Shown one piece after another: positions 17,648 through 27,329 of a DNA stretch of 32,696 bases. The translations under genes were made by a program, and so were the position numbers. The DNA is taken from assembly GCA_947624165.1 (NCBI GenBank), contig CANQJC010000023.1:1-32696 (forward strand), written 5' to 3'. The stretch is from an uncultured Clostridia bacterium (GTDB lineage: Bacteria > Bacillota > Clostridia > UBA1381). The notes below the pieces were generated by a model. It made no database searches. It saw only the letters and a list, made by a program, of their open reading frames with translations, and was not told the origin of the DNA. The number at the start of each line of letters is the position of its first letter. Positions within the stretch are counted from its first letter, which is position 1.

Positions 17648-19420
17648 ATGGCTAACTCACAGGGCAAAATATTCGGCATAAACGGACCGGTCGTTACAGT
17701 CAAGGGCTGCGATTCCTTTGAAATGCAGGAAATGGTGTATGTCGGAAACGAGGAGCTTATCGGCGAGGTTATAGGCGTAACCCAGGATACGGCGATCGTT
17801 CAGGTATACGAGGAGACGACGGGACTGAGAAAAGGCGAGCCTGTCAAAGGTACGGGCGGACCGCTTTCCATAACTCTCGCACCGGGTATTATTTCAAACA
17901 TATTCGACGGTATCGAACGTCCGCTCAAAGACATAAGAAATATTTCGGGTTCGTTTATCGAGCGCGGCTTGAAGGTGAACAATCTTGACGAAGAAAAGCT
18001 GTGGGACATAAAGATAAAAGCGATAAAGGGCGATTACGTAACGGGCGGCGAGGTGATCGCCGTCACGCAGGAAACAAGCCTTCTCGAGCACAGGATCATG
18101 ATACCGCCCAACGTAAGCGGGATCATAAGCTGGATCGCGCCCGACGGCAAGTATAAAATTTCCGATGTGATCGCGAAAATCATATCGGGCGAAGATACGA
18201 TAGACGTAACGATAAAGCAAAGGTGGCCTATCAAGAAGGCGCGTCCTTATGCGAAGCGCGAGCCTATTTCCAAACCGCTCGTCACGGGACAAAGAGTAAT
18301 AGACACGATGTTCCCGCTCGCCAAGGGCGGAGCGGCAGCCATACCAGGCGGCTTCGGCACGGGCAAAACCATGACGCAGCATCAGCTTGCGAAGTGGTGC
18401 GACGCCGATATAATAGTATATATAGGCTGCGGCGAACGCGGCAACGAAATGACGCAGGTGCTCGACGAGTTTTCGGAGCTTATCGACCCGAAATCACAGC
18501 GTCCGCTTCTCGACAGAACGGTACTTATAGCAAATACGTCCAACATGCCCGTTGCGGCGCGTGAAGCGAGTATTTACACGGGCGTGACGCTTGCGGAATA
18601 TTACAGAGACATGGGTTACGACGTTGCCCTTATGGCGGATTCCACCTCAAGATGGGCGGAAGCACTCCGCGAGATCTCGGGCAGACTGGAGGAAATGCCG
18701 GCTGAGGAGGGATTCCCCGCTTATCTCGCGTCCCGTCTGTCCGCGTTCTACGAAAGAGCCGGATATGTTACGAATCTTAACGCCACGGAGGGCTCCGTGT
18801 CGATAATAGGCGCGGTATCGCCGCAGGGCGGCGATTTCTCGGAGCCTGTGACGCAGAACACAAAACGTTTTATACGCTGCTTCTGGGCACTCGACAAAAG
18901 CCTTGCGTATTCGCGTCATTATCCCGCGATACAGTGGCTGACAAGTTATTCGGAATATCTCGGCGAGCTTGAAGATTGGTACGCCGATAACGTGTCGGGC
19001 GATTTCATTGAAAAGCGTAACGCGATCATGGCGATTTTGCAGGAGGAATCGAGCCTGATGGAAATTGTAAAGCTTATCGGCGCGGACGTGCTGCCGGACA
19101 GCCAGAAGGCGACGCTTGAAGTGGCGCGTACCATAAGAGCCGGATTCTTACAGCAGAACGCTTTCCACGCGGACGACACTTACGTTCCGCTTGAAAAGCA
19201 GAATAAAATGATGGATATCATACTTCTTTTCGACAGACGCATAAAACAATGCGTCGAAAAAGGAGTCGTACTCTCCAGAGTTAAGGAAAGCGGCGTCGCG
19301 GACGATATAATACGAATAAAGTACAGTATCGGCAACGAGAATATAGACGCGCCGTTCAAGGCTTTGGCTGAGAAAATAAATCAGACGTTTGACGGAATAA
19401 TGTACGGACGCGCCAAATGA
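17648..19420 (+). CDS. ntpA: V/A-type ATPase catalytic subunit A
   Basis: The product has 590 residues, normal for A. The P-loop [17 protein letters not shown] lies near residue 235, preceded by the A-specific insert ([16 protein letters not shown]...[14 protein letters not shown]). [18 protein letters not shown] and the [26 protein letters not shown] block carry catalytic residues. It hydrolyses or makes ATP at the A/B interfaces of the soluble head. ATG at 17648 has AAGGAATG upstream. The gene lies between E and B. Confidence 0.97.
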   Translation: MANSQGKIFGINGPVVTVKGCDSFEMQEMVYVGNEELIGEVIGVTQDTAIVQVYEETTGLRKGEPVKGTGGPLSITLAPGIISNIFDGIERPLKDIRNISGSFIERGLKVNNLDEEKLWDIKIKAIKGDYVTGGEVIAVTQETSLLEHRIMIPPNVSGIISWIAPDGKYKISDVIAKIISGEDTIDVTIKQRWPIKKARPYAKREPISKPLVTGQRVIDTMFPLAKGGAAAIPGGFGTGKTMTQHQLAKWCDADIIVYIGCGERGNEMTQVLDEFSELIDPKSQRPLLDRTVLIANTSNMPVAAREASIYTGVTLAEYYRDMGYDVALMADSTSRWAEALREISGRLEEMPAEEGFPAYLASRLSAFYERAGYVTNLNATEGSVSIIGAVSPQGGDFSEPVTQNTKRFIRCFWALDKSLAYSRHYPAIQWLTSYSEYLGELEDWYADNVSGDFIEKRNAIMAILQEESSLMEIVKLIGADVLPDSQKATLEVARTIRAGFLQQNAFHADDTYVPLEKQNKMMDIILLFDRRIKQCVEKGVVLSRVKESGVADDIIRIKYSIGNENIDAPFKALAEKINQTFDGIMYGRAK

Positions 19421-19481
19421 TCGGAGCGATACGCGTAATTTTGAAACGGCGCGCCGTATTGAAAGGGAGGCAAACGAAATT

Positions 19482-20882
19482 ATGGCAATAGAATATATGG
19501 GTCTCAATAACATTCAAGGTCCGCTGGCGGTCATCGAGGGCGTGGACGATACGTTCTATGAGGAAATGGTAACGGTCACTCTTGACAGCGGTGAAAAGAG
19601 GATAGGCAGAGTTATTGAAATTTCCGGCGACAAGGCGGTAATACAGGTTTTTGAAGGCACGTCCGACCTGTCGCTCACGAACACCAAGACAAAATTCATG
19701 GGCGAACCGATGCGTCTTCCGCTTTCGCGCGAGATGCTCGGCAGGACGCTCGACGGCGCGGGCAGACCTATCGACGGACTGGGCGATTATTTTGCCGACG
19801 AGATACGCGACGTAAACGGACAGCCGATAAATCCCGTTTCACGAGATTATCCGAACAACTTTATACAGACGGGTATTTCTTCGATAGACTGTCTCGCGAC
19901 GCTCATCAGGGGTCAAAAGCTGCCTATTTTCTCCGGCGACGGTATGCCGCATGACGAGCTTGCCATGCAGATAGCGCGTCAGGCGAAGGTCGTGGACGGA
20001 GACGACAAGTCGGGAGAAAAATTTGCTATCGTGTTCGCCGCGATGGGCGTAAAGCACGACGTTGCGAATTACTTCAGAAAGTCGTTTGAGGAAAGCGGCG
20101 TTCTCGGAAAGGTCGTCATGTTTTTGAACTTGTCCAACGATCCCGTCGTGGAGAGGATAATAACTCCGCGCTGCGCGCTCACGGCGGCGGAATACCTTGC
20201 GTTTAAGCACAATATGCACGTGCTTGTTATCCTTACGGACATGACGTCCTATGCGGAGGCCTTGAGAGAGGTTTCGTCGTCCAAGGGCGAGATACCGTCG
20301 AGAAAGGGATTCCCCGGTTATCTTTATTCCGACCTTGCGTCGCTTTATGAACGCGCTGGTATAGTTAAGGACGCGGAAGGCTCCGTAACGCAAGTGCCTA
20401 TCCTTACCATGCCTAACGACGATATCACGCACCCGATACCCGACCTTACGGGTTATATCACCGAAGGACAGATAGTCCTCGGAAGGGATCTGAGCCTTAA
20501 GGGAGTATATCCTCCCGTCTCGATTTTGCCGTCTCTTTCGCGTCTTATGAAGGACGGTATCGGCGAGGGCTTCACGCGCGAGGATCATTCCGATCTCGCG
20601 AACCAGCTTTTCGCGGCGTACTCAAAGGTAGAGGACGCGAAAAGTCTCGCGTCGGTAATAGGCGAGGACGAATTGTCCGAGATGGATAAGAAGTATATCG
20701 CGTTCGGCAGGGAATTTGATTCGCAGTTTCTCACGCAGGGACATAACGAAAACAGAAGCATAAACGAAACGCTCGACTTGGGCTGGAAGCTTCTCGCCAT
20801 GCTGCCGAAGGGAGAGCTGGACAGAGTAAGCGACGAAATACTTGAGAAATATTATAAGAGCGCGGAGGAAAACGCCGAATAA
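19482..20882 (+). CDS. ntpB: V/A-type ATPase subunit B
   Basis: The product has 466 residues. It has a degenerate P-loop region ([25 protein letters not shown]) in place of a working Walker A motif, as expected for the regulatory B subunit. Other landmarks are [48 protein letters not shown] and the C-terminal [14 protein letters not shown] alternates with A in the head. ATG at 19482 follows GGGAGG. The spacer before it has a 12-base palindrome, ACGGCGCGCCGT (19446-19457). Confidence 0.97.
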   Translation: MAIEYMGLNNIQGPLAVIEGVDDTFYEEMVTVTLDSGEKRIGRVIEISGDKAVIQVFEGTSDLSLTNTKTKFMGEPMRLPLSREMLGRTLDGAGRPIDGLGDYFADEIRDVNGQPINPVSRDYPNNFIQTGISSIDCLATLIRGQKLPIFSGDGMPHDELAMQIARQAKVVDGDDKSGEKFAIVFAAMGVKHDVANYFRKSFEESGVLGKVVMFLNLSNDPVVERIITPRCALTAAEYLAFKHNMHVLVILTDMTSYAEALREVSSSKGEIPSRKGFPGYLYSDLASLYERAGIVKDAEGSVTQVPILTMPNDDITHPIPDLTGYITEGQIVLGRDLSLKGVYPPVSILPSLSRLMKDGIGEGFTREDHSDLANQLFAAYSKVEDAKSLASVIGEDELSEMDKKYIAFGREFDSQFLTQGHNENRSINETLDLGWKLLAMLPKGELDRVSDEILEKYYKSAEENAE

Positions 20883-20918
20883 ACGGCGCGCCCGAAACGC
20901 GGAAAAGGGGAGGATATT

Positions 20919-21542
20919 ATGCAGAAAACACTCGCGCCGACAAAAGGTAACCTCATGACGGCGAAGAATACTCTGCGCCTGTCCAAGCAGGGTTATGAAA
21001 TGCTTGACAAAAAAAGAAATATCCTCATCAGAGAAATGATGCTTCTGATAGAGGAAGCGAAAGAGGTCGAAGCGAAAATAGAAGAAACGTTCGCGGCGGC
21101 GTATAAGGCTCTCGAGTCCGCGAATATAATCATGGGAGTGAGCAAGGTTCAGTCGCTTGCACATTCCGCTATGTTTGAAAACAGCGTGCAGATAGACCTC
21201 AGGAGCGTAATGGGAGTGGAAATTCCCGTTGTGACGATAGATGAAAACGAACCGAGACCCGTTTACGGCTTTTACGGCACGTCCTCCGCGCTCGACGAAG
21301 CGGCTGTGCGTTTCGGCGAGGTAAAGACCATGACGGTACGCCTGACGGAGATCGAAAACGCCGTATATCGTCTCGCGATGAATATCAAAAAGACGCAGAA
21401 AAGAGCGAACGCGCTGGAGAATATCACAATACCGCTGTACGAAAACATGACGAAGGACATACAGAACGCGCTCGAAGAAAAAGAGCGCGAGGAGCATACG
21501 CGGCTTAAAATCATAAAACGTACAAAGCAGCGCGACGAATAA
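20919..21542 (+). CDS. ntpD: V/A-type ATPase subunit D (central rotor shaft)
   Basis: The product has 207 residues, mostly two long helices: PTKGNLMTAKNTLRLSKQGYEMLDKKRNILIREMM at the N-terminus and RLTEIENAVYRLAMNIKKTQKRANALENI in the C-terminal half, both hallmarks of subunit D. It is the rotor axle inside the A3B3 head. ATG at 20919 follows AAAGGGGAGG. It is the last ATPase gene; a modest terminator follows. Confidence 0.95.
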   Translation: MQKTLAPTKGNLMTAKNTLRLSKQGYEMLDKKRNILIREMMLLIEEAKEVEAKIEETFAAAYKALESANIIMGVSKVQSLAHSAMFENSVQIDLRSVMGVEIPVVTIDENEPRPVYGFYGTSSALDEAAVRFGEVKTMTVRLTEIENAVYRLAMNIKKTQKRANALENITIPLYENMTKDIQNALEEKEREEHTRLKIIKRTKQRDE

Positions 21543-21548
21543 TATAAG

Positions 21549-21578
21549 GGACCGACGCGGATACGCGGAGGTCCTTTT
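21549..21578 (+). terminator. Probable terminator after the ATPase operon
   Basis: GGACC (21549-21553) pairs with GGTCC (21570-21574), with an inner CGCG/CGCG pairing (21556-21559, 21564-21567), followed by TTTT. The T-run is short, so strength is uncertain. Confidence 0.6.
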
Positions 21579-21629
21579 GCGTATTTGAAACAAAGCCGCG
21601 CCCTCCCGTTGAAATTTTATATATAATGA

Positions 21630-21658
21630 TTGCAATTTTATTTTCTTTTTGGTATAAT
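21630..21658 (+). promoter_or_regulatory. Promoter for ung
   Basis: TTGCAA (21630-21635) and TATAAT (21653-21658) are 17 bases apart. The RNA would start near 21665. This rules out ATG at 21657 as the ung start, because it would lie upstream of the transcript, and supports TTG at 21723. Confidence 0.75.
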
Positions 21659-21722
21659 GAAGTTAGAATTACGGCGGACGCGTTACCGTATCGCCGCAAA
21701 AGACGATGCCGGAGGGATAGAA

Positions 21723-22397
21723 TTGGTTAATATCGGAAACGACTGGGACGAGATCCTCGCGGGAGAATTTGACAAAGAATATTACTTGAAGCTGCGCGCG
21801 TTCCTCAAATCGGAATACGCGGCGCATACGGTCTATCCCGAAATGTACGACATCTTTAACGCCTTGAAATGGACGCCGTACTCGGAAACGAAAATCGTGA
21901 TACTCGGTCAGGACCCGTATCACGAGGAGGGACAGGCGCACGGTCTGGCGTTTTCGGTAAAAAAGGGAATAGCCATACCTCCGTCGCTCGTCAATATTTA
22001 TAAAGAACTTAACAGAGAGCTCGGACTGTACATTCCAAATAACGGATACCTCGAGAAGTGGGCGAGACAGGGAGTAATGCTTTTAAATTCGTCCCTGACC
22101 GTCAGAGAGGGCGCGGCAAATTCGCACCGAGGAAAAGGGTGGGAGATCTTTACAAACAGAGTGGTACAGCTTTTGAACGACAGGGACGACCCCGTGATTT
22201 TTATGCTTTGGGGCAATAACGCAAAGGAAAAAATCGAAGTGATAACAAATCCGCGCCACAAGATACTGACGGCGGCGCACCCCAGTCCGCTTTCGGCAAG
22301 CAGAGGATTTTTCGGCTGCGGTCACTTTAAAACAGCCAACAGGATCCTTGCGGAAATGGGTAAGGAACCAATAGACTGGCAGATAGAAAATATTTAA
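21723..22397 (+). CDS. ung: Uracil-DNA glycosylase
   Basis: The product has 224 residues, the usual Ung length. The active-site loop LGQDPYH places the catalytic Asp at residue 64, the same number as in E. coli, and [17 protein letters not shown] near the end is the minor-groove intercalation loop. The enzyme removes uracil from DNA. I chose TTG at 21723, six bases after GGAGGG (21711-21716), because the promoter lies downstream of earlier in-frame codons. coaE follows 15 bases after the stop. Confidence 0.95.
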   Translation: MVNIGNDWDEILAGEFDKEYYLKLRAFLKSEYAAHTVYPEMYDIFNALKWTPYSETKIVILGQDPYHEEGQAHGLAFSVKKGIAIPPSLVNIYKELNRELGLYIPNNGYLEKWARQGVMLLNSSLTVREGAANSHRGKGWEIFTNRVVQLLNDRDDPVIFMLWGNNAKEKIEVITNPRHKILTAAHPSPLSASRGFFGCGHFKTANRILAEMGKEPIDWQIENI

Positions 22398-22412
22398 AGA
22401 ACGGGAGTAAAA

Positions 22413-23009
22413 ATGCTGATTTTCGGAATAACCGGCGGCAGCGGCAGCGGGAAAACGAGCGCGGGAAGGATATTCGGCGAGCTCGGTGCGCAAATAATAG
22501 ATACGGATATAATAGCGCGCGGCGTCACGCGTAAGGGCGAAGCGTGTCTTGACGAGCTTAGCGAGCGTTTCGGAAAGGATATTTTAAACGAAGACGGTAC
22601 GCTTGACCGCGCGCTTCTTGCCGAGAAAGCGTTTTCCTCGCCCGATAAAACGAAAATACTTAACGCCGTAACGCATAAATATATAAAGGAAGAGGTCCTC
22701 CGACTGATAAAGGTATCCGATTCCGACGTTATAGGCATAGACGGCGCGGTAATAATAGGCAGCCCGATAGAGGAAATGTGCGAATTTATCGTCGCGGTCG
22801 TCGCGGACAGTGAGACGAGAGCAAAACGCATAAAGGAACGCGATTCACTCACGGACGCGCAGGTAAAGCAGCGTCTTGCAGCCCAGCCGGACGACGATTT
22901 TTATATTCGCGCCGCGCGCTACGTCATCGTAAACGACGGTTCCGAGAGCGAATTAAGGGAACGCGTGCGAAGAGTGTATGATGAAATTTTAAAGAACAGA
23001 GGTATATAA
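22413..23009 (+). CDS. coaE: Dephospho-CoA kinase
   Basis: The product has 198 residues and catalyses the last step of CoA synthesis. The P-loop GITGGSGSGKTSAGRIF lies at the N-terminus, followed by GAQIIDTDIIARGVTRKGE and the lid region ETRAKRIKERDSLTDAQVKQRLAAQ. Length and motifs are typical. ATG at 22413 has GGGAG upstream. It overlaps no gene but is only one base from the next start. Confidence 0.94.
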   Translation: MLIFGITGGSGSGKTSAGRIFGELGAQIIDTDIIARGVTRKGEACLDELSERFGKDILNEDGTLDRALLAEKAFSSPDKTKILNAVTHKYIKEEVLRLIKVSDSDVIGIDGAVIIGSPIEEMCEFIVAVVADSETRAKRIKERDSLTDAQVKQRLAAQPDDDFYIRAARYVIVNDGSESELRERVRRVYDEILKNRGI

Positions 23010-23010
23010 T

Positions 23011-23571
23011 TTGAGTAAACTTTTCAAGGTGTTTTTAGCGGTGCTCGCGGTTGTTATTGCGGTGCTGGGCGCGATGGGCGGCTACGAAACGAGTCGCAGG
23101 GTGAAATATCCCGTCGCGTATTCGGATTTGATAATAAAATACGCGGGCGAAAACGATCTCGACCCGTGTCTTGTCATGGCGGTCATAAAGGCTGAAAGTA
23201 ACTTCGTCCCGGAAGCACATTCGGGTTTCGCCGGAGGACTTATGCAGCTCACGCAGGAAACGGCGGAATGGAACGCGAACGACATGAATTATACCGCCGA
23301 TTACGACTACATGGATCCCGAAACGAACATAATGTTCGGCTGTCATTACCTTCGTCATCTCATCGACATGTACGGAAACACCGATACCGCTCTCGCGGCT
23401 TATAACGGAGGAATGGGCAACGTCGCCTCATGGCTTAGTGACAGCGATTGCAGCGACGACGGCGTAACGCTCAAATACATACCCTTTCCCGAGACGCGCA
23501 GCTATGTCGATAAGGTAAACGCCAATTGGGAAAACTATAAAAATATTGAACCGGAAGAAATAATCGAATGA
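23011..23571 (+). CDS. Membrane-anchored lytic transglycosylase (SLT domain)
   Basis: The product has 186 residues. One N-terminal membrane segment (about 5-23, FKVFLAVLAVVIAVLGAMGG) anchors an extracellular SLT domain. AVIKAESNF places the catalytic Glu at residue 62. SGFAGGLMQLTQETAEW and ALAAYNGGMGNVASWL are the other SLT motifs. It would cleave the peptidoglycan glycan strand, leaving 1,6-anhydro ends. The TTG start at 23011 follows AGAGGT. Pairing with coaE is common in Clostridia. Confidence 0.9.
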   Translation: MSKLFKVFLAVLAVVIAVLGAMGGYETSRRVKYPVAYSDLIIKYAGENDLDPCLVMAVIKAESNFVPEAHSGFAGGLMQLTQETAEWNANDMNYTADYDYMDPETNIMFGCHYLRHLIDMYGNTDTALAAYNGGMGNVASWLSDSDCSDDGVTLKYIPFPETRSYVDKVNANWENYKNIEPEEIIE

Positions 23572-23596
23572 TATATCAAGAAAGGAGACGATAAAT

Positions 23597-24223
23597 ATGT
23601 CATTGGTAATTACGATAGGACGTCAGTTCGGAAGCGGAGGACGCGACGTGGGGGAGAAGGTCGCCCAATATTTCGACATACCCTTTTACGATAAGGAGCT
23701 TGTCGAAATGGCGGCGCAGAAAAGCAATCTCAGTCACGAAGCCCTCAAAGAGGTGGACGAACACGCGACGAACAGTTTCCTTTATTCGCTCGCGAGCGGA
23801 AACTATTCTCTGCGCGGCATAAACGCGCCGATTTACTACGAAATGCCCATAAACGACAAACTGTTTATAGCGCAGTCGGAGGTGATCAAGGAGGTCGCGA
23901 AGAAAAGCTCGTGCGTAATAGTCGGCAGATGCGCAGACTATGTGCTTGAGGACGAGGAAAACGTGGAGCTTTTGAACGTGTTCATACACGGCAGCGTCGA
24001 TTACAGAGCGAAGCGCGTCATGGAAGCGCAGGAACTTAATCAGTCGCGCGCGAGAGATAAGGTGTTAAAGACCGATAAGCAGAGACGCACATATTACGAC
24101 TATTACACAAGCCGCGACTGGGGCGTTATGTCGAATTACGATATCTGCATAAACGCGGAAAAATTCGGAATAGACGGAGCGGCTGACCTTATAATCGGTT
24201 ATGTAAAGAATAAGATAAAATAA
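23597..24223 (+). CDS. Cytidylate kinase-like family protein
   Basis: The product has 208 residues. It opens with MSLVITIGRQFGSGGRDVGEKVA, the P-loop of the cytidylate-kinase-like family (Cytidylate_kin2), followed by IPFYDKELVEMAAQKSNLS. A lid-like region has RAKRVMEAQELNQSRARDKVLKTDKQRRTYYDYYTSRDWG. These proteins are related to Cmk but usually occur besides a true Cmk, so nucleotide specificity is uncertain. ATG at 23597 follows AAAGGAG (23581-23587). It lies in the ung-coaE-uppP run. Confidence 0.85.
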   Translation: MSLVITIGRQFGSGGRDVGEKVAQYFDIPFYDKELVEMAAQKSNLSHEALKEVDEHATNSFLYSLASGNYSLRGINAPIYYEMPINDKLFIAQSEVIKEVAKKSSCVIVGRCADYVLEDEENVELLNVFIHGSVDYRAKRVMEAQELNQSRARDKVLKTDKQRRTYYDYYTSRDWGVMSNYDICINAEKFGIDGAADLIIGYVKNKIK

Positions 24224-24238
24224 GGAGTTGTTAAGGTT

Positions 24239-25057
24239 TTGTTCGCAGAAATATTAAGATCCGTATTTCTCGGCTTGGTGGAGGGTATTACGGAATGGCT
24301 GCCCATAAGCTCGACGGGACACATGATAATCGTTAACGAGCTTATGAACAACGAATCGGCGTTTACCGCGTCGGACTTGTATTTGTACGTCATTCAGCTC
24401 GGAGCGATATTGTCCGTCGTCACGCTTTATTTCCATAAGCTTAATCCATTCGCGCCTTCCAAATCCACGGCGGAAAAAACCGCCACATGGCGTATGTGGT
24501 TTAAAGTAATAATAGCGTGTATACCCGCCGCGGCGGCGGGTCTGCTGCTCGACGACTTTATGGAAAATTTCGAAAACTGGCAGGTCGTTTCCGCCACCTT
24601 GATAATCTACGGTATGCTGTTCATACTGGTGGAAAAAATGAATAAAAAAACGACCGTCGACAGCATGGACGGCATGTCGTACAGGACGGCTGTGCTGATA
24701 GGACTTTTTCAGGTGCTGTCGATAATCCCGGGAACATCGCGTTCGGGCGCGACTATCCTCGGCGCGATGCTCATAGGCTGTTCGCGTACCGTCGCGGCGG
24801 AGTTTTCGTTTTTCCTCGCGATACCCGTCATGTTCGGCGTGAGCCTTCTCAAAATACTGAAGTACGGGCTCGCTATGACGCTTCCGCAGGCGGTCGTGCT
24901 GATTATCGGTATGGCGGTCGCTTACATAGTGTCAATGATCTCCATAAAATTTCTTATCAACTATGTCCGCAAGCATGATTTTAAGGGCTTCGGATACTAT
25001 CGTATCGCGCTTGGACTGTTCGTGATACTGTTTTTCACGGTTCAAAGCTTCATGTAA
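24239..25057 (+). CDS. uppP: Undecaprenyl-diphosphatase
   Basis: The product has 272 residues and about eight membrane segments. The two BacA/UppP signatures are present: LGLVEGITEWLPISSTGHMI near residue 12 and PGTSRSGATILGAMLIGCSR near 165. It dephosphorylates undecaprenyl pyrophosphate so the lipid carrier can be reused for wall synthesis, and family members give bacitracin resistance when abundant. The start is TTG at 24239, with AAGGAG at 24222-24227; the spacing is a little long. A strong terminator follows 29 bases after the stop. Confidence 0.95.
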   Translation: MFAEILRSVFLGLVEGITEWLPISSTGHMIIVNELMNNESAFTASDLYLYVIQLGAILSVVTLYFHKLNPFAPSKSTAEKTATWRMWFKVIIACIPAAAAGLLLDDFMENFENWQVVSATLIIYGMLFILVEKMNKKTTVDSMDGMSYRTAVLIGLFQVLSIIPGTSRSGATILGAMLIGCSRTVAAEFSFFLAIPVMFGVSLLKILKYGLAMTLPQAVVLIIGMAVAYIVSMISIKFLINYVRKHDFKGFGYYRIALGLFVILFFTVQSFM

Positions 25058-25082
25058 AACCGCGCGAATCGAATATCGATAC

Positions 25083-25110
25083 AAAACGGACGGCGCAGCC
25101 GTCCGTTTTT
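25083..25110. terminator. Bidirectional terminator between uppP and the DUF4363 gene
   Basis: ACGGACGGC (25086-25094) and GCCGTCCGT (25098-25106) form a perfect stem with loop GCA. T's follow on the plus strand and A's precede (25083-25086), so it can work for both convergent transcripts. The stop codon of the minus-strand gene lies in the T-run. Confidence 0.9.
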
Positions 25111-25489
25111 ATAATATATTTCCGAGCCTAAGCTCGTAATTTTTCGGCAGATGCTCAAACAGGAACGCGAGCGTTTTACAGTGCGCCGCCGCGTCGATTT
25201 GCCGACCGCCCTCCGTAAATCCCGACATCTGAGCTATATTCATTTCGATTTTGTCAAGCTCCTCGTGATTATCCGTGGCTGAAAGCACGGTTCTTTTTTT
25301 ATCGAGATATTCCTTAAGCTCGTCTATCTTTGCCGCCGCGCCGTCAAAATCATTCTCTGCGAGACTTTCCATAACGGACGCGTTTATTTTCCCAAGCTCG
25401 GCGGATACCGACTTTGTGTGATTCGCGTAAACCGCGCTGCCCGTGACTATTGCCGACGCGATACACAGCGATATTATAAGTCCCTTCAT
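25109..25489 (-). CDS. DUF4363-family protein
   Basis: The product has 126 residues. A signal-anchor (MKGLIISLCIASAIVTGSAVYA) is followed by a helical exported part with SLAENDFDGAAAKIDELKEYLDKKRTVLSATDNHEELDKIEMNIAQM. This is the DUF4363 pattern, in which the gene sits next to a DUF421 membrane protein. The start overlaps the DUF421 stop by four bases (ATGA), so the two are translated together; AAGGAG lies just upstream. No biochemical role is known. It may act on the outer face of the membrane with DUF421. Confidence 0.8.
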   Translation of the reverse strand: MKGLIISLCIASAIVTGSAVYANHTKSVSAELGKINASVMESLAENDFDGAAAKIDELKEYLDKKRTVLSATDNHEELDKIEMNIAQMSGFTEGGRQIDAAAHCKTLAFLFEHLPKNYELRLGNIL

Positions 25490-26178
25490 TTCTTTCTCCT
25501 TTTCTTTTCCTTAAGCTGTATAAAAAGCTCGTCCTCCGCGTCAAGCGAAGCTATAAACACGTCTCTTATGTCCTTTACGCCGTGCTTCTTCAACTCTTTT
25601 TCGACCCATTTATTATTCTTTTTTGCGCGCGCAAGCTCATATTCGTTGAGCACGCCGTCCGAAATTATCGTGCATGGAAGCCCGTCCTGCCGCGCGTTTT
25701 GAAGATTCATATCCTCAACGGTGACGGAGCGGGCTTTCGTTTTCGGTATCACGCTCAGCTTACCGCTTGTTTCGATAACAGCCACGTCCACGTCCGATAT
25801 GTCGTGACAGCCGCCGAGCCTAAGCTCCTCCAGCAGATCGTTTATGTTAAAGCGCAGCCGTCTCAGCTCGCTTTCGTTAATTTGTCCGTTATAAATCACT
25901 ATGCTCGGTTCTCCGCTCAGGAACTTGCGCACTTTCTTGCTTTTGAGACACATGTACGACGTAAGGACCTCCGCGACAAGGAGCGTCATGACCGGCACGA
26001 TGCCCGACAGAAGCGGTATGTCGATAGCCTGCATCGGTACGGACGCAAGATCCGAAATCATGATAGCCACTACAAGCTCCGACGGCTGAAGCTCGCCTAT
26101 CTGACGTTTTCCCATTATCCTCATAGCAAATATCACAACGCCGTATAAAATAAGCGTTCGCGCAACCAATACTAACAC
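25486..26178 (-). CDS. DUF421/YetF-family membrane protein
   Basis: The product has 230 residues. Three N-terminal membrane segments (about 2-20, 34-52, 57-78) include AMRIMGKRQIGELQPSELVVAIMISDLAS, the family signature, followed by the YetF cytoplasmic domain with PSIVIYNGQINESELRRLRFNINDLLEELR. GTG at 26178 is preceded by GGAGGTG. The family is widespread in spore formers; its function is not established. It heads a two-gene unit with the DUF4363 gene and is divergent from the YerC-like gene. Confidence 0.88.
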   Translation of the reverse strand: MLVLVARTLILYGVVIFAMRIMGKRQIGELQPSELVVAIMISDLASVPMQAIDIPLLSGIVPVMTLLVAEVLTSYMCLKSKKVRKFLSGEPSIVIYNGQINESELRRLRFNINDLLEELRLGGCHDISDVDVAVIETSGKLSVIPKTKARSVTVEDMNLQNARQDGLPCTIISDGVLNEYELARAKKNNKWVEKELKKHGVKDIRDVFIASLDAEDELFIQLKEKKRRKK

Positions 26179-26199
26179 GATGCACCTCCGATGTCTTTT

Positions 26200-26228
26200 A
26201 TGATAAATATCATTTCACGCCGCGTCAA
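26200..26228 (-). promoter_or_regulatory. Candidate promoter for DUF421-DUF4363
   Basis: On the minus strand, TTGACG (26228-26223) and TATCAT (26205-26200) are 17 bases apart, about 20 bases before the GTG start. Confidence 0.5.
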
Positions 26229-26242
26229 ATTTTATGTATGAC

Positions 26243-26271
26243 TTTACTTTCACAAACTAAAGTGATATAAT
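26243..26271 (+). promoter_or_regulatory. Promoter with internal dyad ahead of the YerC-like gene
   Basis: TTTACT (26243-26248) and TATAAT (26266-26271) are 17 bases apart. Between them are ACTTT-cacaaact-AAAGT (26246-26263) and TCAC/GTGA (26250-26253, 26262-26265), an imperfect dyad in the spacer that could be an operator. Confidence 0.65.
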
Positions 26272-26305
26272 ATATATAATATAAACTTGTTAAGGAGAAC
26301 GGAAA

Positions 26306-26599
26306 ATGAAAGAGATAAACGACAAGAGCATGGACGCGCTTTTCCGCGCCGTACTTCAGCTCAAAACGCCGGACGAGTGCAGAAGATTTTTCACGGATCT
26401 ATGCACGATTTCCGAGCTTAAATCCATGAGCCAGCGCATGGAGGTCGCGCTTATGCTCAAGGACAAGAAAATCTATACGGATATAGCCGCGAAAACGGGC
26501 GCGTCCACAGCGACGATAAGCCGCGTGAACAGATGTATAAATTACGGCTCCGACGGCTACAATTTAGTAATCGAACGAATGGAGAAGGAAAATGAATAG
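26306..26599 (+). CDS. YerC/YecD-type TrpR-like DNA-binding protein
   Basis: The product has 97 residues and fits the small TrpR-like YerC/YecD family: LQLKTPDECRRFFTDLCTISELKSMSQRMEVALML, then a helix-turn-helix IYTDIAAKTGASTATISRVNRCINYGSDGY. It resembles TrpR in fold, but these proteins lack a proven tryptophan role. ATG follows AAGGAG. Its end overlaps the methyltransferase start by eight bases. A dyad inside its own promoter makes autoregulation plausible. Confidence 0.88.
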   Translation: MKEINDKSMDALFRAVLQLKTPDECRRFFTDLCTISELKSMSQRMEVALMLKDKKIYTDIAAKTGASTATISRVNRCINYGSDGYNLVIERMEKENE

Positions 26600-27329
26600 C
26601 TACGGCAATATGGCGGGTATTTACGATACCCTTATGAAGCGCGACGTCGATTACGAAAAATGGGCTGACTATATAGAAAATCTTTTCGATATGTACGGCT
26701 TAGCTCCGAAGCTCGTGTGCGACGTCGCCTGCGGAACGGGAAATATTACAATACCGCTTGCGCGGCGCGGGTACGACATGACGGGTACGGACATTTCCGA
26801 CGATATGTTAAATATCGCGCGTGAAAAAGCGGAAGGGCTCGACATTCTCTTCCTCAACCAAAGCATGAGCAAAATCGATCTTTACGGCACGATGGGAGCG
26901 TTCCTATGCATGATAGACGGCGTGAATTACGTGATAGCCCCGAAGCTTCTTTTGAAGTTTTTCACGCGTATAAAAAAATATTTTATGGACGAGGACGCCG
27001 TCTTTATATTCGATATAAGCACGGAGCATAAGCTGAAAAACATAATCGGGTCGGAGACGTTCGTGCGCTGCGAACGGGATATTTTTTACGCCTGGCAGAA
27101 CAGATATATAGAAAAATACCGTCTTTCCGATATGTTCCTGACGTTTTTCACAAGACGCGGAGCATTGTATGAACGCTTCGAGGAACGTCATCTTCAGAGG
27201 GCGTGGAGAACCGATGAAATAGAGCGTCTGCTCCGTATGGCGGGATTTACCCGTATCGACGTTTACGGCGAGTTGTCCTTCGACAAGCCCAAGGACGACG
27301 CGGAGAGGATAGTGTTTGCGGCGCGATGA
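26592..27329 (+). CDS. Class I SAM-dependent methyltransferase
   Basis: The product has 245 residues. Motif I is VCDVACGTGNITIPLARRGYDMTGTDISDDML (about 43-74), with the acidic ribose-binding residue in GTDIS. FLCMIDGVNYV and AVFIFDISTEHKL are the later strands. The fold is clear but the substrate is not. The start, inside the YerC-like gene, has GGAGAAGG upstream. Co-translation with a small regulator is the only contextual clue. Confidence 0.85.
   Translation: MNSYGNMAGIYDTLMKRDVDYEKWADYIENLFDMYGLAPKLVCDVACGTGNITIPLARRGYDMTGTDISDDMLNIAREKAEGLDILFLNQSMSKIDLYGTMGAFLCMIDGVNYVIAPKLLLKFFTRIKKYFMDEDAVFIFDISTEHKLKNIIGSETFVRCERDIFYAWQNRYIEKYRLSDMFLTFFTRRGALYERFEERHLQRAWRTDEIERLLRMAGFTRIDVYGELSFDKPKDDAERIVFAAR

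Noticed and set aside
21630-21722. Earlier starts for ung, including ATG at 21657
   Set aside because: These codons lie in or before the -10 box of the promoter, and the family start and Asp64 numbering fit TTG at 21723.
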